DNA of 64,000 nucleotides from Prevotella sp. (GTDB lineage Bacteria; Bacteroidota; Bacteroidia; Bacteroidales; Bacteroidaceae): NCBI GenBank assembly GCA_017538105.1, contig JAFYJN010000041.1, positions 62,001 to 126,000 of the forward strand, read 5' to 3'. Shown piece by piece: positions 61,078 to 64,000 of this stretch (position 1 is its first letter; each line of letters starts with the position of its first letter). The notes under the pieces were generated by a model. It saw only the letters and a program-made list of their open reading frames with translations, ran no database searches and was not told where the DNA came from. The position numbers and the translations under genes were made by a program.

Positions 61078-61836
61078 TCATTCATCACTGTTCTTCGGTA
61101 AAGCAGCCAATCCTTCCGCGGCCGAAAGAATGTGGTCGTTCGTCGTGTCGCTAATCACCTTTCCATCGCGGAGCATGATGTTGCGACTCGAATAGTTGGC
61201 GATGTCGGGGTTGTGGGTCACAAAGATGATGGTACGTCCTTCGGCGTGTAATTTCTGGAACAAGACGAGTATTTCAAAACTCGTACGGGTATCGAGGTTG
61301 CCAGTGGCCTCGTCGGCCAATATCACCGCGGGGTCGTTCACCAAAGCACGGGCGATGGCCACTCGTTGCATCTGACCACCCGACATCTGGTTTGACTTAT
61401 GGTACAGACGGTCGCCTAATCCTACGGCCTCCAATGCTTTTATGGCTCGCTCAAGACGTTCCTTAGGGCGTACTTGGCTGTTGTACATCAAAGGCAGCTC
61501 CACATTTTCAACGCTTGTGGTCTTCGGCAGCAAGTTATAGCTCTGGAAAATGAAGCCTATCTTGCGGTTGCGCAACACGGCACGTTGTGACTTCGACATC
61601 TTACGCACGCTGATGCCGTCAAGCAGATATTCACCGCTCGTCGGAGTGTCCAAGCATCCCAACTGGTTCAGCAGTGTCGATTTGCCGGAGCCCGACTTGC
61701 CCATGATGGTCACGAACTCACCCTCATAGATTTTGAAGCTCACACCGCGCAGGGCATGCACCGTCTCTTCGCCAACGATGAAGTTGCGACGCACGTCTTG
61801 CAGTTCAATGACTGCTTTTCTGTTCTCGTTCGCCAT
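61078..61836 (-). CDS. MacB-type ABC transporter ATPase
   Basis: A 252-residue ATPase. Walker A is GKSGSGKST (46-54), the signature MSGGQMQRVAIARAL, Walker B VILADEATGNLD, and the H-loop VTHNPDIA. These fit the LolD/MacB group. It starts 2 bases after the adaptor stop, indicating tight coupling. It powers the adjacent permease. Confidence 0.95.
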   Translation of the reverse strand: MANENRKAVIELQDVRRNFIVGEETVHALRGVSFKIYEGEFVTIMGKSGSGKSTLLNQLGCLDTPTSGEYLLDGISVRKMSKSQRAVLRNRKIGFIFQSYNLLPKTTSVENVELPLMYNSQVRPKERLERAIKALEAVGLGDRLYHKSNQMSGGQMQRVAIARALVNDPAVILADEATGNLDTRTSFEILVLFQKLHAEGRTIIFVTHNPDIANYSSRNIMLRDGKVISDTTNDHILSAAEGLAALPKNSDE

Positions 61837-61838
61837 GG

Positions 61839-63014
61839 TTATTTCTTTTCTTTTTCTCGGCGCGGTGGACCGAAGAGACTACGCTCTTGGCTACCTTCCA
61901 TGTCGGGCATGCCACCAGTCACCTTCAGCTCGGTAATCACATCCTTGCCTTGGCTGATGCCACCCAGTATCTCCGTGTGCGAGCCGTCGCTCATGCCTAT
62001 CTGCACATCATGGGCGGTCAGGGTGTTGCCGTCAAGCGTCCACACCTTGTTTTTACCTTTGCTGTCCACAATCTTCTTGTCGCCCACGGTCTCTTGCGTG
62101 GGCGTGAACCTGAGGGCTTTGCTCGGTACGCTCAACACACCCTGGCGCTCGGCGGTGTAGATAGTAACGGAAGCGGTCAGACCGGGCTTCAGTTTCATGT
62201 CGCCATTGGGGGCGCTGATGACCACCTCGTAGGTCACCACATTGTTCGTTGTCGTGGCTTCCTGACGCACTTGTGTGACATGACCCTCGAACACATCTTC
62301 GGGGAAGGCGTCGACGGTGAAACTGACACGTTCGCCGGCTTTCACATTGCCGATATCGGCCTCGTCAACATTGGCCACTACCTGCATGTTGGTCAGGTCC
62401 TTGGCAATCTTGAACAGTTCAGGGGTGTTGAAACTGGCCGCCACCGTTTGGCCTTCTTCCACTGATTTCGAGAGGACGATGCCGTCGATGGGCGATGTGA
62501 TGGTGGCATAACTGAGGTTCGTCTGTGCCCTGCGCACCTGCTCCTGGGCCGTGGACACCTGTTCCTTGGCCTGTTGCCAACTCAGACGGGCCGATTCATA
62601 GTCGGTGGCGGCTATCAGTCCTTTCTTGAAAAGGGTCTGGTAACGGTTGTAGTTGGCCAGTTGGTAATCCAACGCGCTCTGCGCACTCGATAGGTTGGCT
62701 CTGGCCGTGTTCAATTCGCTCGTCAAATTGGTCTTGTCCAACTCGGCTATCACCTGTCCTTTCTTCACCTCGCTGTTGTAATCAACGTAGAGCTTGCTCA
62801 CGATACCCGACACCTGGGTACCTACGGTGACGCTCGTTACCGGTTCTATGGTACCTGTGGCGGTGACACTGTTCTGGATGTTGGCGGGCTCAACCTTGGC
62901 GGTGACGAACTCCACTTTTTCTTCTTTCTTCTTGCCGCTCAGCAACCACAGCGCGATGCCGACAGCCAAAAGAAGTCCCACGATAATCCAAATCTTACTA
63001 AATTTCTTTTTCAT
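61839..63014 (-). CDS. Periplasmic adaptor (MacA/HlyD-type)
   Basis: A 391-residue membrane-fusion protein anchored by one N-terminal helix (about 8-26). A lipoyl-like half (ATGTIEPVTSVTVGTQVSG) and its return (ATITSPIDGIVLSKSVEEG) flank a helical hairpin (about 95-165), followed by beta-barrel and membrane-proximal domains. It joins the MacB complex to TolC. Spacing of 2 bases to the ATPase gene and 132 bases after the TolC gene. Confidence 0.94.
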   Translation of the reverse strand: MKKKFSKIWIIVGLLLAVGIALWLLSGKKKEEKVEFVTAKVEPANIQNSVTATGTIEPVTSVTVGTQVSGIVSKLYVDYNSEVKKGQVIAELDKTNLTSELNTARANLSSAQSALDYQLANYNRYQTLFKKGLIAATDYESARLSWQQAKEQVSTAQEQVRRAQTNLSYATITSPIDGIVLSKSVEEGQTVAASFNTPELFKIAKDLTNMQVVANVDEADIGNVKAGERVSFTVDAFPEDVFEGHVTQVRQEATTTNNVVTYEVVISAPNGDMKLKPGLTASVTIYTAERQGVLSVPSKALRFTPTQETVGDKKIVDSKGKNKVWTLDGNTLTAHDVQIGMSDGSHTEILGGISQGKDVITELKVTGGMPDMEGSQERSLFGPPRREKEKK

Positions 63015-63024
63015 ATTTTGAGTT

Positions 63025-63146
63025 GATGAGTTTTTGAGTTTATCAGTTAATGAGCTTTTGTTTTTTAAGTTTTTAGGAAGACCTAGGATGCCCTAAGAAA
63101 TTCTATGCAGTAGTAGGGTATTCTCTTGCCCCTTGTTCCTTGCTCC
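63025..63146. repeat. Mixed degenerate repeats after the tolC-like gene
   Basis: 63125-63146 repeats CTTGCCCCTTG words as at 7638-7666. 63080-63105 has ACCTAGGATGCCCTAAGAAA as in 3490-3575. 63025-63065 repeats TTGAGTTTATCAG and TGAGTTTTTGAG words. Confidence 0.6.
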
Positions 63147-64000
63147 TTAATACCCCTGATAATACCTCAGCATATAGATGTTGAGTATGGCCATGTATTT
63201 GCTTTGCAGTTCATTTATCTGTGCCGTAACGAGGTTCGTCTTTCCTGTCATCAGTTCAATGATGTTTTTCAGTCCCAGACGGAACTGTTCGCTCAGCAGT
63301 TCATAACTCGTTTGTTCGCTTTGCAGTGCGGTGCGTGCCGCCTTGTAGCGTGCCTGGTTGTTCACTGCGCCAATCCAATAACCTTCAATGGTGGAGTAGA
63401 GCTGTTTCTCTTTGTCCTGTAGGTCGAGCAGACTGCTCTCACGTTGTAACAAGGCTTTGTTGATGGCCGTTTTCGTCTGTCGGTTGTCAAAAATGGGAAT
63501 GCTCAGGGTGGCGCCCACACCGAAGTCGAGGTTTGTCTTCAACTGAGTACCCCATGCGTTGTCCGACATGCTGGTGGTGTTTGTGCCCACACTTCCCTGC
63601 AAGCCGACGGTAGGTTTCCTGCCAGCTCGTGCTATATCAAGACTGATGTCGCTGCTGCTGATGGCCAGTCGGGCACTCTCAATCTCCGGTCGGTGCGCCA
63701 GAGCGCTGGCATACACGTCGGCCAGAGCCGGAATGGTCTGCAACGCTTCTTCGTCGGCCATGTCGGGCGAGGCGATGTCGAAAGGCGTGCCGTCACTCAG
63801 TTCCAACACCTGTTTCAGTTGGAAGAGGTAGTTGCGAACGTCGCTCTCCGCAGCCACGATGTTGTACTCGTCCATGGCGCGTTGAGCGGTGAGTTGTGCC
63901 AGGTCGGCCTTGCTCATCGTGCCCACCTGCACCATCGTCTGGCCCCGTTCCTCGTTCATCTTGCTGGCCCGCAGACTCTGTTCGTTCACCGTGATGCTCT
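63147..64000 (-). CDS. TolC-type outer membrane efflux protein, partial
   Basis: The C-terminal part (about 284 residues) of an outer membrane efflux protein; the gene runs past the window end, so its start is not seen. Two OEP-type repeats are visible, with long helices (LAQLTAQRAMDEYNIVAAE, LLSEQFRLGLKNIIELM) and short strands (GASL-like VGATLSIPIFDN). The reading frame is open to the last base. It is the first visible gene of the efflux operon, followed by adaptor, ATPase, permease and two-component genes. Confidence 0.92.
   Translation of the reverse strand, partial: SITVNEQSLRASKMNEERGQTMVQVGTMSKADLAQLTAQRAMDEYNIVAAESDVRNYLFQLKQVLELSDGTPFDIASPDMADEEALQTIPALADVYASALAHRPEIESARLAISSSDISLDIARAGRKPTVGLQGSVGTNTTSMSDNAWGTQLKTNLDFGVGATLSIPIFDNRQTKTAINKALLQRESSLLDLQDKEKQLYSTIEGYWIGAVNNQARYKAARTALQSEQTSYELLSEQFRLGLKNIIELMTGKTNLVTAQINELQSKYMAILNIYMLRYYQGY

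Overview
The window looks like chromosomal DNA of a Bacteroidales bacterium, most likely Prevotella or a close relative (Segatella, Xylanibacter). Supporting signs are promoters of the Bacteroidota type (TTTG, about 20 bases, TAnnTTTG) in front of many genes, lack of obvious Shine-Dalgarno sites, a secreted C10 (streptopain-like) protease, BspA-type leucine-rich repeats, a gliding/T9SS type B sorting domain, a PorT-like barrel, DUF3078 and DUF1573 proteins, GH43 arabinoxylan enzymes, xylose utilisation genes and tandem C4-dicarboxylate transporters. No phage, insertion sequence, CRISPR array or rRNA was seen. The species assignment is inference.

Layout. 0-7.6 kb: coiled-coil lipoprotein and rsmI (-), divergent tdk and an AI-2E family transporter (+), tRNA-Lys, sstT, small genes and a secreted esterase. 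7.6-10.4 kb: a duplicated GH43-CBM6-GH43-CBM6 enzyme (-). 10.6-14.8 kb: a secreted BspA-like LRR protein and a C10 protease sharing the same C-terminal tail. 15-18 kb: envelope lipoproteins and a Sel1 protein. 18-24 kb: uvrA, a T9SS-B type protein, a LysM plus binding-protein fusion and a beta-barrel. 24-30.6 kb: transporters (POT, two Dcu, MFS). 30.7-38.8 kb: S9 peptidase, yidC, a second GH43 locus and DUF3078. 38.9-45.4 kb: DUF1573, aspS, two small winged-helix type genes, xylBA. 45.4-49.3 kb: DedA, TPR protein, glnS. 49.5-49.7 kb: a probable unannotated structured RNA. 49.7-57.9 kb: a secreted TPR-CHAT protein, mltG, a DPE2-like glucanotransferase and a HAD phosphatase. 58-64 kb: a TolC-MacA-MacB efflux operon that ends in a LytS/LytTR two-component pair.

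How it fits together. Outside the cell, GH43 enzymes and the esterase would trim arabinoxylan-type chains; released xylose would enter XylA/XylB. The Dcu carriers fit a succinate-forming fumarate metabolism. The C10 protease, S9 peptidase, POT carrier and SstT fit peptide and amino-acid use.

Most unusual. (1) A GC-rich palindromic element occurs at least seven times, four of them in frame inside genes (three in one CHAT gene, one in the LRR gene), once forming the last codons of uvrA, and twice beside tRNA-Lys. (2) Degenerate short-period repeats, often near 10 bp, sit just past stop codons, with the same unit words returning at distant loci. (3) A canonical promoter at 49510-49541 faces a foldable region with no convincing gene. 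All functions are read from sequence alone; no database search was possible.
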